Below are positions 1 to 11,789 of a stretch of DNA of 64,000 bases, piece after piece. This DNA comes from Haematobia irritans (taxonomy: Eukaryota; Arthropoda; Insecta; Diptera; Muscidae), in contig NC_134400.1 of the NCBI RefSeq assembly GCF_050003625.1, positions 53,200,066-53,264,065 on the forward strand, given 5' to 3'. The translations under genes were made by a program, and so were the position numbers. Under the pieces are notes generated by a model. The model searched no databases. It saw only the letters and a list, made by a program, of their open reading frames with translations, and was not told where the DNA came from. Position 1 is the first letter of the stretch; each line of letters opens with the position of its first letter.

Positions 1-935
1 GTGTACCGAGTTTATTGTGTATCGATACAGTTTAGCTTCTTATAAACCGGCCCTCCGATTTGAGATCTAGAATCTAGAACTACAATTATATGTGCTAAAT
101 ATTGTGTATATTCGTCCATTTTCTTCGTATATCTCCCATAAGACAGATCTCCCGATTTAACTCCTTGGGTTTCTAGAAATCGTAATTTTTATCCGATTTG
201 CCTGAAATTGTAAATATATTGGTATTTTAGACCCACAAAAAAGTATACATATAGGATTTACTTTTTATCAGTCCATTTGCTAAGGCCTCCATATAGACCG
301 ATTTCACTACTTGAGGCTACAGAAAGTGCACTGATCATGAAAATTGCGTTATTTCAAAAAGGCGTTATTTCAAAAATTTCTTGCACACTTACAACATATG
401 TTTATGAAAAAAAAATAGTTCTTATTAATCCAGAATCTGATCTAGTCTTCATAGGTAAAATCTTTAAATTTATCTTCGGGAAGTGTGCTGGTTGAACTGA
501 TCTGCTTGGGAATAGAATATTTGTCATACCCCCCTGAAATTTTCAAAGAAAACTGTTATATTTGATTCATGGTGGTGCACAAAAAAAAATTCACGAAAAT
601 TTTTCCAATTAATTAATTTAATTAATTTATTTATTTTAATTGAGTTTTAAAAAATATTCAATTAAAAATGTAATTGATTCAACAAATTTTTTAATTGAAA
701 CAAAAATCAATCACAAAAATAATAGTATCAATTAATTTTTTAATTGGATCAATTAACTTTTTAATTAACCTTCAATTAATTTTTTAATTGATACTATCAT
801 TTCTGTGATTGAAGACATTTCAATTAAAATTTAATTGGATCAATTAATTTCGTGATTGAATCTGAAAATTTTTTTTTTTTGTGTGGGTATTTAAAATTCG
901 GCCTGGCCGAACTTACTTCTGTATATATTTGTTTT
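1..935 (-). mobile_element. DINE-like family C, partial copy
   Basis: It carries the family C internal array and ends in the hairpin TTCGGCCTGGCCGAA (897-911) followed by TATATATTTGTTTTT. The sequence matches the copies at 34.3 and 54.3 kb. The other end lies outside the window. It is split at 578-883 by an AATTAATT fold-back; removing that restores the family's GGTGG-TGGGTATTTAA junction. Confidence 0.65.
578..883. mobile_element. AATTAATT fold-back MITE
   Basis: The ends are CACAAAAAAAAATTC and its complement ending TTTTTTTGTG. The body consists of inverted AATTAATTTTTTAATTG-type blocks, so it folds on itself. It interrupts the family C element. Related copies lie at 32.5-34.15 kb and 63.7 kb. 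It is non-coding. Confidence 0.6.
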
Positions 936-1079
936 TTGATCATCTTGAGTTGCATGCACACAAATAAATAATTCTTTTCTCCGAAACGAAACTTTAGACC
1001 AATGAAGATTTCTCCTATTGGTAAAAATGTGTCTTTAACTGCAAAAAATCTATGGTTATGGTTCCCGATTACCCTAAAT

Positions 1080-1320
1080 AAATAGAAATTTGACTTCTGG
1101 CCGGATATTCATATTTCATCCAATATGGTATGCGATGTTAGTAAATGTTCTCCAACAATCATGCAGAAATTGGTCTATATCGTTCCATAGTTAGATATAG
1201 CCGCCATATAAACCGACAGCCCAAGATTTGACTTGTGAAGCCTCATGGAGGTACATCTGATGCGATTGAAATTCGGAAAATATGGGATTTGGATTTACTT
1301 ATACTTATTACGTGGCCGAT
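1080..1320 (-). mobile_element. DINE-like family B relic
   Basis: A degenerate stretch of the family B array in reverse (ATAGCCGCCATATAAACCGA type), without either hairpin end. Nothing recognisable lies between 945 and 1080. Confidence 0.5.
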
Positions 1321-1790
1321 TGTACACTGAAAAAACTATTGTCGTGAGGCCAAAGATTTCATGTCCTTAAAATACGAAAGTAAATTTCGCTTAGAATAGA
1401 AGACGCATTTCTCTGATATAAAGTTTTTTCCCTTGTCGATAAACTTTTGAATAAAGTTATTTTGTCCCTATAGTTGAGTGATAAAACTAGAAGTGCCCAT
1501 ATGTAATAGATATTGTTAGTTAATGTGGTATCACAATGGACTGAATAGTCTAAGTGAACCTGAAACTAATCTAACCTAACATGGCTTTAATAATTCTGAA
1601 AAATTCTTCAAAACTAATGAAATCATCTTTAAAATTGTTGGCGTTTTGTATCTGCTTTATTTTAAAGACATTTTCCTTGAGGCATAGCATAATTTCTACG
1701 TGAAGTCGAGTCTGGAAATGTAAGTGCAATATTAAATTTATAATACTTTCAAAGCAATGTAACTTTTCGAAGACGATCGCTGCTACGAAG
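1320..1790 (+). repeat. Unclassified interspersed repeat, split by a LINE tail
   Basis: It shares a continuous match with 56105-56335 (for example CCAAAGATTTCATGT..CTTAAAATACGAA, then ATGGCTTTAATA). The match is broken here by the LINE tail at about 1494-1577. A related reverse-strand piece may lie near 27480-27700. No coding potential is seen. Confidence 0.45.
1494..1577 (+). mobile_element. 5'-truncated LINE 3' end
   Basis: It matches the 3' untranslated end of the Jockey-like LINE at 47.9-48.5 kb: CCCATATGTAATAG, GTGGTATCACAATGGACTGA, then a CTAACCTAAC tail. Only about 84 bases remain, as expected for early-terminated target-primed insertion. Confidence 0.6.
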
Positions 1791-1827
1791 GGACAGGAAA
1801 TTTGGGCTTATTTAGGAAAATTCGATA

Positions 1828-3650
1828 CACTGGCAGAAAAAGTTTCGTTAATATGATGAATTTCTACGTTGTATGAAAGAAATTCTGCATTAAAATCAGC
1901 TAACGTAGCATTTCGTTAAAACCTGGGCTGTGGAGTCGGAGTCTGAAGATTTTGCTGGAGTCGGAGTCGAAAAATTTTATTTCTATAGAAAATTTTTGCA
2001 AGATTTTATTTCTATAGAAAATTTTTGCAAAATTTTATTTCTATAGAAAATTTTGCCAATGAAACAAATTCATTAATACAACGAATTTTTTCGTTATTGT
2101 AACGAAAGCCCTATATATCACATAAAAAGGCTTTAGATTTAAATATTTCCAATATTTTTTACTAGGAGTGTGCTCCGCCCCAAGGCATTAGCCTATTTAA
2201 GTTTTAACTCTAGAGATTTTGTTCAAATCGATTCAGATTTGGTCCAGGGTATAACATAAAATGTGTTTTTATAAATATATATGCAGAAGATTTTTGGTAC
2301 ACACAAAGAAAATTTCATTAAAATTTTCATTGATATAACGAAACAGTTTCATTAATATAATGAAAATATTCATTAATAGTACGAAATGTTACGTTGATTA
2401 CCAGAAAATTCGTTATAATAACGAAAAATTTCGTTGTATTAACGAATTTGTTTCATTGGCTGACTTTTAACGACACATTTCGTTAATATAACGAAATTTT
2501 TTCTATTAGCGTATCTGTTCATATTATGACGGTTTAGGTCATAATTTAATTTATTGACAATAGTAGCCAATTTGTCTAAATTTCTTTTAGATTTCTAAAA
2601 TTCGAACGTTTGTCGGTATGCAACTGACATCAAATGTGAAATTTAGAGTTAGTAATAATATAACTTATATCGGTCCATTTTTTGTGGAGGGTACCCTTAT
2701 AATTAAAAATGAAAGTTATTAAAATTCGATTTATTATATTATCCGGAGTCGAGGCTGATGCAAAATGCTGGAGTAGGAGTTGAGCAAAATTGGCTCGACT
2801 CCACAGCCCTGGTTAAAATAACGTAATTTTACGATATATTTACGAAACCACTTATGAAATGCAATTCGTAGTATTAACGAATTATTACGTTATAATAACG
2901 TAGCCTTTTCGTTGTATTTACTAAAATTATTCGTTGTATGAATGAAACATATTCATTGTATGGATGTGGGTTATAACATACGTTGCATGAATGAAAAATT
3001 TTCATTGTATGAACCCAGTTTTTTCATTGTCTGAATGAAAGACGTACGTTGTATCAATGAAAACGAACGTTACACACACAAAGAAATTTTCATTAAAATT
3101 GAGCCAACGAAAACTTTTCATTGATATAACGAAACATTTTCATTAATACAATGAAAATATGATACGTTGATTAAGAGAAACATCGTTATAGTAACGAAAA
3201 ATTTCGTTGTATTAACGAATTTGTTTCATTGGCTCAGTTATAACGACACATTTCGTTAATATGACGAAACTTATTCCGTTAGCGCATTAATGAAACCTAA
3301 CGAATTATTGCATTTAAGTTTAGTCATTGGTAGTGTATTATTTTTTGTTAAGATCTTTGAAATATATTTTAAATACAGTAGGAAATAATATTTATTGATA
3401 AATTAAGTAATTCAATAATCATATATTGTGACTTTCACTTAAGCAAAAAAAAAAACTTCTTATATCTAAGACCAAAGTTTACTTTTCCAAACACAAGGTT
3501 TCCTTTTAACGATCGATTTCATTATATTAACGATCACTTTCGTTTTTATAATGAAAAATTTCGTTATTTTAACGAAAAGTAATCAATGAGGCCCGTTCGT
3601 TAATATTACGAAGCAGTTTCCTATCAATGTATGACAAACGTGAATTTCAT
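1828..3650. repeat. CGTTAATATAACGAAA fold-back repeats
   Basis: Degenerate inverted blocks of the type TTCGTTAATATAACGAAA recur through this stretch. Compact copies lie at about 2300-2510 and 3070-3290 and scattered arms at 3480-3620. They form an AT-rich fold-back family. The hAT element at 1923-2811 interrupts one copy and itself contains another. Confidence 0.5.
1923..2811. mobile_element. hAT-type non-autonomous element (CTGGGCTGTGGAGTCGG)
   Basis: The termini are CTGGGCTGTGGAGTCGG and CGACTCCACAGCCCTG, inverted repeats of the CAGGGCTGTGGAGTC type. The flanks are an 8-bp duplication with one mismatch, GTTAAAAC (1915-1922) and GTTAAAAT (2812-2819). It has no transposase frame. Inside are a family A-like relic and a CGTTAAT fold-back, so it was itself a target. 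A fragment of the same family lies at 48970-49046. Confidence 0.65.
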
Positions 3651-4023
3651 TGTCTACAATTCCGATTCGAAAAAAATCATTTCCAGTAGTTTGTATTTAA
3701 TAAAAATTACCATTTTACAAACCAAATTCGAACTGTAATTGTGGCTCAACACAAAAATCACAATAGTGTAATGATGAGAAAAGTAGATGTCACGGTTGTA
3801 AAATTTCAAGTGGAAAAGTCGTGCATATCGTCCGTGTCTATGAGCTCTTAAACTACAATCTTTCATTATTTACTTCGACATGTTGAAATTTGCATTCTGC
3901 TTGATTTCGTAAAAATATGATCGATTGATTCACTATACGATGGAGACGACGACAGTGGTGGTATGCAATGAGTGGCAACATTGGTTCATCTGACGCTAAG
4001 TTCGTCGATCGCACTGTCACGTC
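3650..4023. other. Apparently single-copy upstream region
   Basis: No repeat family recognised elsewhere in the window matches here. It precedes the putative leader of the MADF gene and may hold its promoter. No TATA box is clearly placed. Confidence 0.35.
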
Positions 4024-4027
4024 AGTC
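4022..4027 (+). promoter_or_regulatory. Possible initiator (Inr) of the MADF gene
   Basis: TCAGTC matches the fly initiator consensus TCA(G/T)T(T/C), with the A at 4024. It lies just upstream of the CAA/CAG-rich leader. No clear downstream promoter element is seen about 28 bases further on, and a six-base match is weak evidence by itself. The true start site could lie elsewhere in 3.9-4.1 kb. Confidence 0.2.
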
Positions 4028-5144
4028 GCATGTCAAACGGTTGGGCAACCACAAAGCAAACAGAGCTGAAATTGAAGCAAACACACAATGCGCGTAATCG
4101 GGGGCTACCACAACAGACGACGAGGAGGAGGGGACGATGACAACCAAACGACAACAAATGAGTTAGTATGGACTGCTTGCTGGCTAGCTTTGTTATTGTT
4201 TTCGCTTTTTTTTGTCGGTTTGGAGACGACTACGGGAACAACAAGAACAACAGCAACAAAAATACTACGACGATGATGACAACAACAGAAACAAATGGAC
4301 TACGGCGACGACGACAATGGCAATGACGTTGGAGCATGCCACACATACTAAGGCCAGTGAGCAAACATACAACCAGTCGACAGCCCCAAGTCTCCAACAA
4401 CAACACACAATACCACACCATACCTCACCGCACCACACCGTACTGAATCGATGACAGTAGTACCACAAAATACAACACAGTAACAACATTCATCCAAGCA
4501 CCACTACGGCCACCAGCCACCAGCAGCAGCAAGCAGCAACGTTGGCGGTGTGTTAAATAAAAAAACATACGAAATTAGTACAATTCGTGATTTCAACGGT
4601 GAACGACGACGAAACGGTACGTATGTGCGCGCTCCAATGTGTTAAACAACAAAATCAAGTTGCGGCTGCTGCAAAACCAATAGCGAACACCAACAACAAT
4701 AGCAACGAGAGAAAACCCGAAATACAGCATCATCACGAAACGGAAAGGCAAGCAGGCAGGCACTGCTGAAGAAACCCAAAACCAGTTAAGATTAACGTAA
4801 ATTTTTGGTCAAACACCAGCACGCAAAACAAGTAACAAACACTCATCATCCGTGTCGTTCGTCTGCCGAAAACCAAACCCGCTTGGAGCTCCACAACTAC
4901 AACGAAGGCACGGTGGGTACAACACAGGATAGGGGAAAGTAGCAGGAATAAATCTTCAAACATTTGTTGGAAGTCCACAGCCAGCTAACCTGTTGCTCGT
5001 TCCTATGTACGGGCCAGGTCAGCAGCAACAGCCCCAACCTGTATTCCATATTTCAATTTAGTGAACCCCTCCCCACCAAAATCCCAAATCCTAGCCACTG
5101 AAAACAAAGTTGCAAAACCCTTGGACTCCAACACCACCAGCGAT
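4024..5144 (+). other. Probable 5' leader of the MADF gene
   Basis: This stretch is free of the repeats that fill its surroundings. It is rich in CAA, CAG and ACA triplets, like the long leaders of fly regulatory genes. An in-frame stop (TAA, 4986-4988) precedes the coding start. The leader holds upstream ATGs, including a 62-codon ORF at 4088-4276 that could reduce translation of the main frame. A leader intron cannot be excluded. The boundaries are inferred. Confidence 0.45.
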
Positions 5145-6500
5145 ATGTACAACAAAGGAAACAACAATTCTGGTTCATCCGCAACAAATGCTACCTCCAC
5201 CACAGCTGCCGCGGCCACCGCTAGTAGCCCAAGTAACAATTCCACAGCTGGCTCCAATGATCGCATCGAGTGGTCACGTGCCACCATACTCGGTTTCATT
5301 GAAGACTATAGGCGACAACGTGTACTTTGGGATCCCAATACCAAGGGCTATCACATCAAACAGACCAAATACGAAGCCTTGAAGGCTCTGGGCCAAAAGT
5401 ATGGGGCCGAGATCCGTTCAATTCGCTCGAAAATAAAGAGTTTACGTTCCTCATTCCATCGAGAACATGGTAAGGTGATTAATGGCAGACGCAAGGGTCT
5501 CAACTATCAGCCCATGTGGTTTGCCTATGATGCCATACGTTTCATATTAGATGGTGAGACTGGGGACTCCGATGAGGCCGAGGGGGCACCCAAGAATGAG
5601 ACTTTGGACAGTACCACCAGTGAGAGTACCAATCACAATAACACCAGTGGCAGCTTGGGGCTATTGGGTTGGAGCGGCACTGGCCATGCTGTGACGGATG
5701 AGGAACTATTGGAGGAACGTAAAATTTCTAGTCGTGACATTGAACACTTCAATAATCATTTCTTGGCACTGGGCCTGCAAGCTCGTCATCCCATGGCAAT
5801 GTTGGCGGCAGTGGAAGCAGCTGCCGCTGCGTCAGCTCTCTCAGTCGTTGCTCAAGAGAAACGTCTACAAGAGCAAGATTATGCTCTCCTCAAACACCAC
5901 CAGCAGCAGCAACAACGAAAACAAAAGTCTGATAACGACAATAATGATGATGATGATGCAGAGGGAGGTGAGAACAACGAAGACGAAGGTGGTAATAAAC
6001 ACGGTGACTCTTCTACACCACCTCAGCTAAAAATTATCGAATTATCCACCATCAACAACAACAGTAATACAAATAACAAAAACAGTGCCAACCTTACCTC
6101 CACGTTATTGTCATCGTCGTCTTCTTCTCTCGTCGCCGCTGTAGCAGCAGCGGCCGCTGCAGCAACGCTCAACCCAATTTCGAAACCCTTTGCAAGTCCA
6201 AAACCTTCATCGCCATTAAATGTGGCTCCAACAACAACAGCAACTATATCTACCACACCACCACCTTCTGCCCTACACGTCCCGCCACCACCCTCGTCGT
6301 CAACCCAATCTCAACTTACACCACCAGCACCACAACCAAATCAGCCGTCCTCCTCAATAACAACAGCGAATACGTGCTCTCCAGAAAATTATAATGTTTT
6401 ACACGGATCACGTAGCTTAGATGAAAATTCTGCCGCCGTTAGTATTGGCAACATTGCGAGTGGCGCGACTGCAATTTCCAGTCTTCCGATAACGGCTGTG
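5145..6500 (+). CDS. MADF-BESS family regulatory protein, coding exon 1
   Basis: This is the first coding exon of a probable DNA-binding transcriptional regulator acting in the nucleus. The ATG at 5145 is the first in-frame ATG after the stop at 4986; the open frame also reaches a GTG at 5061, which a fly gene would not use. Residues 1-40 are Asn/Ser/Thr/Ala-rich. Residues 48-135 form a MADF (Myb/SANT-like, Adf-1 type) domain: an opening IEDYRRQRVLWD, a basic helix around KIKSLRSSFHREH, and a closing MWFAYDAIRFIL. The rest is low-complexity: acidic Asp/Asn/Glu runs, His/Gln, poly-Ser, poly-Ala and Pro/Thr/Ser tracts, as in many fly transcription factors. Codon 452 ends at 6500 against a perfect donor GTAAGT (6501-6506), phase 0. 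Reading through the donor adds only seven codons before TAG (6522-6524), giving a possible short isoform. I recognise the family but not the exact orthologue. Confidence 0.88.
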
Positions 6501-6524
6501 GTAAGTAATGCTCAATGCCCGTAG

Positions 6525-6860
6525 TAAATAATCGTAGCCCCATAGTAATTTGGTTGTCCCACACACTCTGTTCGTCCATGTTGATGCCATTGTTTTGCTT
6601 TTTTTGTTCATTTCATATCTCTGCCTTAATTGTTGTTTTTGTTTTGTTTTTAATATTATGACCAGAAATGATCGATTACACTCGGCAAAAATTCACAGTA
6701 TTCTTTTTTTCTGGAAGCATTTGCTTTTTAAAAAACAGGTACATTTCTCGTCAATAGGGATACAACGGCATATCGTTTATATTTTCCGTTTTGAGGAAAG
6801 TCCCATACATGGTAAATACCCAACTTGATGGGGAGTTACTGTGGTGCAGTGGTCTGCATT
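6525..6860. other. Intronic stretch, nothing recognised
   Basis: T-rich intron DNA just after the intron 1 donor. No repeat, exon or RNA is identified. Confidence 0.4.
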
Positions 6861-7075
6861 AGAGGTGTGCACGTGACACGAAATTGTCGTGAATCACGAA
6901 AACTTTCGTGATATTTTTCGTGAGTCACGGTATTTTTCGTGAGTCACGGCATTTCGTGCGTGTGTACAAATTTTCTTTTCGTGAGTGTGCATGAGTCCTA
7001 CCAAACACTATCTTGCGTGGTTGAAATGTTTCCGTCGTGAGTGTGCGTGAGCGTGAGTAAAATAAAATGTAATTG
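6861..7075 (+). mobile_element. Partial hAT MITE (TAGAGGTGTGCAC end)
   Basis: It opens TAGAGGTGTGCACGTGACAC and continues with repeated CGTGAGTCACG blocks, matching an end of the complete element at 35093-35762. The opposite end is missing; the decayed mariner follows within about 120 bases. Confidence 0.5.
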
Positions 7076-7194
7076 ATGGTGTCAAACAGCTGAAGTGAAG
7101 TCAGATAATCAATAAAAAAGGAATTGTGGAACAATGGGAGCGAAAGTGAAGGAACTAGCAGCGATCGTTTGGTCAATCGTTCATTGTAACTAGT

Positions 7195-8113
7195 TCCTTC
7201 CGGGAACAAAAAGAAATCATTCGGTGCCACAGAACTATTAGGGCAGATGACTCATCACATCGATGTTTTGAGTGCTCAAACATGCAGTTGTGTGAGCCCA
7301 TGTATGGGAGCTCGTATTGTCGTGGTGAAGAGAGAGATCCGCTTTCGGCGGTTGGATTTCTTGATTTCTTGGAAAACAACTGGCTGTGTACCACTCAGAA
7401 TTGACTGTTCTGAGTTGTTCTGGTGGTACGATTGGGACATGTCAAGTTTTTCCGAAAATTCAGGGGATCATTTGCATGGACGTGCTTCGTGCGGGAGTAA
7501 CTTTTGATCGATTTGCCTCATCTTAAAACACATTCGACTGCTGTTTACTTTCGACGATTCATCATCTGTCACGATGTCATAGACGTGTTTTGAAGCACAG
7601 CGATCGCATGTTTGGAGCATTTATTTCGACCCATCGACAAGCGAAATTGTGTGGAATCCAAAGCGAACAATATGTTTTCAATAGGTCACATGACGATTTT
7701 GCAATATCAGCTGGTGCACAGTATCAACGGATTCCGGAACAACAACTCATTTTGGACGACCTTCGCGAATTTCGTCTTATAGTGAACTACGACCTCGTTT
7801 GAATTCACCCTTCATACCATCGATAAGCATTGGTCCTTGACGGATCTTCATCGCCAAAAATTGAATTAAATTCATCGATACACTATTGTTAAGTTAATAG
7901 TCGAAAGTTGTAAAAAAAAATCTCACGATCATATTTACGATTTAATTCCATTCCATTTATGTGAGATGAAATAACGCTCGTATGTCAAAACGTTCTGAGT
8001 ACGTATAACCTCAAAAATGTCAAGCTTTACGATAGAGCTGTCAGTTGGCAGATTGCAACACTAGGGTTGCCCGATCAGGAAATATAAAAGGCAACGGTCA
8101 AGAGACGTTTCCC
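7195..8113 (-). pseudogene. Decayed mariner transposase, copy 1
   Basis: Reading the minus strand gives degraded but ordered mariner motifs: a DNA-binding region ending GRPK, then PHTISLVDGSK, a DIVTDDES block (first catalytic Asp), and APNDFFLFP (third catalytic Asp of the D34D triad). Stops and frameshifts are scattered, and a deletion follows the GRPK region. The 3' part after FFLFP is missing. The 5' terminal region contains GCAACACTAGGGTTGCC. The element's outer end seems displaced to about 9595-9650 by the insertion at 8189-9577. It is inactive. Confidence 0.7.
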
Positions 8114-8188
8114 GTTTCGTTGATCTGGACAGCATTTACTTTCAACAAAACAACGCAACGGAGCAACGGGTTTCAGTAAATTAAACGA

Positions 8189-9577
8189 TCCCAATAAACA
8201 CAAACGTTTGAAAAATGCTAAATTTCAAAAATTTTTCAAACATTTTTTCAAAGGATTAGTGTAATATTCAAGTTGAGAAATTGTTGAGAAAATCGCGTTC
8301 TCAACAAAAAAACAGACATTACCCTCAACAGTAAAATTCAACACATTAGCAATAATTTCTCAAGTGTTATCCTCAAATTGAAATGCATCGCTACTCAATA
8401 ATTTCTCAAACAATTTTCGATGCGAGTCAAATTAAAAATTAACATCCTTGCAAATACTTTTCAACCAAAATTTGTATGAATGATATCCCCACATCAAATT
8501 GAAAGTCAAAGCCAAAATTCTATGAATTTTGTATAATTTATTAATTTTCGTCGAAATAAAATATATAATAATACACTACACTGCAATACCAATTGAAAAA
8601 TAATATTATTAAACATATCAACAAATAAGAACAAAACCACAAAAAATTAAATATCTTAAACATTATTTGTAAACACTGATAATTCGATTTCCTTCCTGTT
8701 GGTGTCATAAAACAGCATTAAAATTTATTAATATGCGGGCAATTTGAAATTAGAACGTGCTGGACCGCGTGTTGGAATAGATTTCCAGCAGAAGGAATTC
8801 ATAAAATATCCATTTTAAACTGATAATAGGATGTAAATTAAACTGACGATGTGATGCACATTTTCATCCATAAATTGTTGATTTTAACAATTTTAATTGG
8901 TTGCACTTTGAAATGTTTTTCTTGTCGATAAGCTACTCATTTTTCATTGGTCAGCTTCTTAATGTTTGCAAGAATGTAGCATCCAAAGACTTTAGTTTTC
9001 TGCAAAGAGATTTAAATTTAGTGACTTCTCTAAAGAGTTGATTTAATTTTTCATATAGAATTACCAACTATTATAAACTATTTGAAGCAGTTCCAGTCAA
9101 TTGTCCAACTTTTTTCATCGATCAGCTTTTTTCAAGAACGTAGAATCTATAATTTTAGTTTTCTGCAAAGACAATATATACATTTAGTGACTTCCTTAAA
9201 GTTTTATTTCATTTTTTATTTTCACTAACCTATTATTATAAACTATTTGGAGAAAATTCAGTTATTTGTCTAAAATTTTCCAATTTTTTTCTTCCAATTG
9301 ACCACGAACTTCGTTGCACAAATAAGTAATGAAAACCACATGTTTTTTTCGTTGCATTTTAGGGTAGTGTTTTGTCAAAGTTTTCTCATATTATCTGCAA
9401 CACCTTTCAAAGATTTCATCAACATTTTGGCAAATTGGAAGTAATTCGCAAAACAATTTGAAGATGTATTGAAGATGAGCTGTTTCAAGCCAAGTTGAAT
9501 TTATGTTGAAAATTATATTTACCCTGAAACTGAAAAGTTGTTGTATTTGAAAAACGCTCATCCTGTGTTTATTGGGA
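8189..9577. mobile_element. 1.4-kb non-autonomous element with 14-bp inverted ends
   Basis: Perfect inverted ends TCCCAATAAACACA (8189-8202) and TGTGTTTATTGGGA (9564-9577). The interior is AT-rich and non-coding. It contains an imperfect direct repeat of about 170 bp (near 8930-9090 and 9110-9260, sharing TTAGTTTTCTGCAAAGA and ATTATAAACTATTTG). Its right flank (CAATCCCG..AAAGGCAACCCTCGTATAC) resembles the outer end of mariner copy 2, so it may have inserted into mariner copy 1. The superfamily is not recognised and the target duplication is ambiguous. Confidence 0.6.
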
Positions 9578-9649
9578 TATTCCCGAAATTAACATAAAAA
9601 AGATACAATCCCGTAATATAAAGGCAACCCTCGTATACTTTTGTAATCC

Positions 9650-10396
9650 TAATTGTGATATTGTGTCTTCTCTGCTAAGGCTATCATCTTCACAAATAAA
9701 TTAATTTGATAACAATATCGCAACTAAGAATGGATTAAACGTAACGGAGTTTGTAAAAGACGCTCAATATGTGACAGTACAGTTTGAAGTTTGAACTCTA
9801 TAACCCTGGCGAGCCTTGCAACTCCTTTGCCTTGAGCACGATTTTAAATATACATACGTTGCATACTTTCATAGGAAATTGGAGACATCACTCGCCGAAC
9901 CATTTTAGTTGTTGTTGCAGTTTTGTATGGATCACCACCATGGTAATTGTCAACGTTACCCATATCGTTATAATGATTTATAGTGGAATACACAAAAAAT
10001 TGTGTTGTGCCAGTGAAAACTAATGCAACTCGTGCTGCTTAGAGAAATTTCTCCATCCCCTAAGACTCTTTAAGACAATGGAAAATCCTACTGAAACGAA
10101 TAATATTATCACTTCTGAACCTGTTAATTTATTTGTTTTTTTTCTTTCTTCTTTTTAATTACCGTGGATGTTACCATTGATGATAATTCATATCACTACC
10201 AATTTTCATATACGATCTCTCGCTCAAATCTTAATTATACTGCAGAAGTAGCACCTTGAGGCTCCAATAATATATATTCTCCATCTGCAATCCTGGAACG
10301 GTTCCGTCACATAGTTCAAAGAAAGTTATTTTTTGAATGCATGGTGCATGCTAATTCTGGGTTCCTGAATTTATTTTTAAAAGAAACCCTAGTTTT
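9650..10396. other. Intronic stretch, nothing recognised
   Basis: No repeat family or exon identified. A 79-codon open frame at 9784-10023 has no recognisable motif and begins without splice signals. Confidence 0.35.
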
Positions 10397-10410
10397 GATA
10401 TAGAACGCTT

Positions 10411-10598
10411 GGGTTAGGTTAAAGTGGCAGCCCGATTAAGTTTCAGGCTCACTTAGACTATTCAGTCCATTGTGATAACATTTAACTAAAAGTACCTATT
10501 ACATATGGGCACTTCAAGTTTTAACCACTGAACCTTCTCTATTAGTTTCTTTTGTTGAACCAACCAGATTGTTCCAAAAACATTAACAGACTGCTTAA
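10411..10598 (-). mobile_element. 5'-truncated Jockey-like LINE with 14-bp target duplication
   Basis: The minus strand carries the end of the LINE ORF (SGWF-type ending) and its 3' UTR down to a TAACC tail, matching 48270-48468. It is flanked by identical GATATAGAACGCTT copies at 10397-10410 and 10599-10612, a clean target-site duplication. Confidence 0.75.
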
Positions 10599-10612
10599 GA
10601 TATAGAACGCTT

Positions 10613-11234
10613 AACCTCGCGTTTTCTTCCACTGCGAACTTATAGATAAATTAAAAAAATCATATGACGTTCTTTAAAAAAATAATTATGACAATGCTTT
10701 CTCCAAACCTCTCAACACGCTAACGTCAGTACTGTTTATCGCTATTTTCCAATGTCTATTATTTCAATCGAAATCGACAGTCGATCGTTTTTTGGGTGTA
10801 ACCTGTGCGACCGCCAGTAATACAGATAATGCAAAAGACCCACATCAATAGGTTCGCTTGTTTTTGTTGCACACCGTATTTACTCATTTGCAACTCAAAA
10901 CCGTTGAACAGAGCCGTTTGTCTAGTTTCTCTCCCATTCTCTGTTTGTTTTGCGTTTTCATTTTGGTTCGTCAATGTGTGTTAATAATTCGGCCTCTGAC
11001 AATACACACAAATGTATTTCGTTCGATGATACTTGACAGTTGCACACCTATAGGATGTCATTTCCAGCAGTATGTGACAGTGGGATGAAATTACAATCAC
11101 GAGTGCATTAGAAATGCATTAGAATGACCACAGCTACACTATTGACAAACGTTTACCATAGAGTTGGGAGAAAATTCGCTTATGTTTGTAGACTTCGCCT
11201 AAGATTTAGAATGTGGTCTTTAGAGTCATTTACA
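10613..11234. other. Intronic stretch, nothing recognised
   Basis: Mixed-composition intron DNA. Open frames near 10858-11088 carry no recognisable domain. Confidence 0.3.
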
Positions 11235-11690
11235 AAAATTTACTACACGAAAGTCTATACCTCTTGCATAAGCCGGACATTATAATTCATGTCAATAGGT
11301 TGTGCAAACTCGCCTAGTAGGTAGCCGTTATAATATATATCAGGAGCGATAACTGACGTCTTGAGCATATCTAGTGGGTGTTTTAAGTTTAAATTGTGAA
11401 TTCGAAGGTAGCTAGGACATACCAACAGATTCTAATTCTCCTGTAACATGTAATGTAGTTCCTACCCTTACTAAATCATCGGCTTTGAAGTTCCCTGGTT
11501 TGTACCTCTTGGTCAGAAATCAATATGAGGTGGATAGTGAGCTACTTGACCTTCTCGTCAATAGATTTGCGGCAGTCTATAGCCGTTTTTGAGTTAAGGA
11601 GCACAGAGCAAGTTATCGTGGCTGAGTATATATTTATGCAAACATTTGTTGCAACTTTACATCTTAACCACCTCTTTTATTGCTAACTGA
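11235..11690 (-). pseudogene. Jockey-like LINE, degraded RNase H region
   Basis: Read on the minus strand it gives TAIDCRKSIDEKVK, a KADDL..GTTLHVTGELESVGM block and an RYAQDV..YRS stretch. The last parallels TRYACVLEASDITPD in the LINE copy at 48 kb. These fit the RNase H to C-terminal part of a Jockey-clade ORF2. Several stops and indels make it non-functional. It probably belongs with the reverse-transcriptase remnant at 13.5-13.8 kb, the two now separated by mariner copy 2. Confidence 0.55.
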
Positions 11691-11789
11691 AAACTACTAC
11701 ATTTATTAGATATTTTTTTCGCGATACTATGTTCAGTGCCTTTCGAAGTATACAATAAAACTAGAAATCTATATAACTTTTACCCGCTT

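Noticed and set aside
5003..5299. 98-codon minus-strand frame opposite the MADF exon
   Set aside because: Shadow of the coding strand; no domain.
6023..6256. Minus-strand frame of Val/Ala/Asp runs
   Set aside because: Antisense of poly-Ala, poly-Ser and Asn/Asp codons in exon 1.
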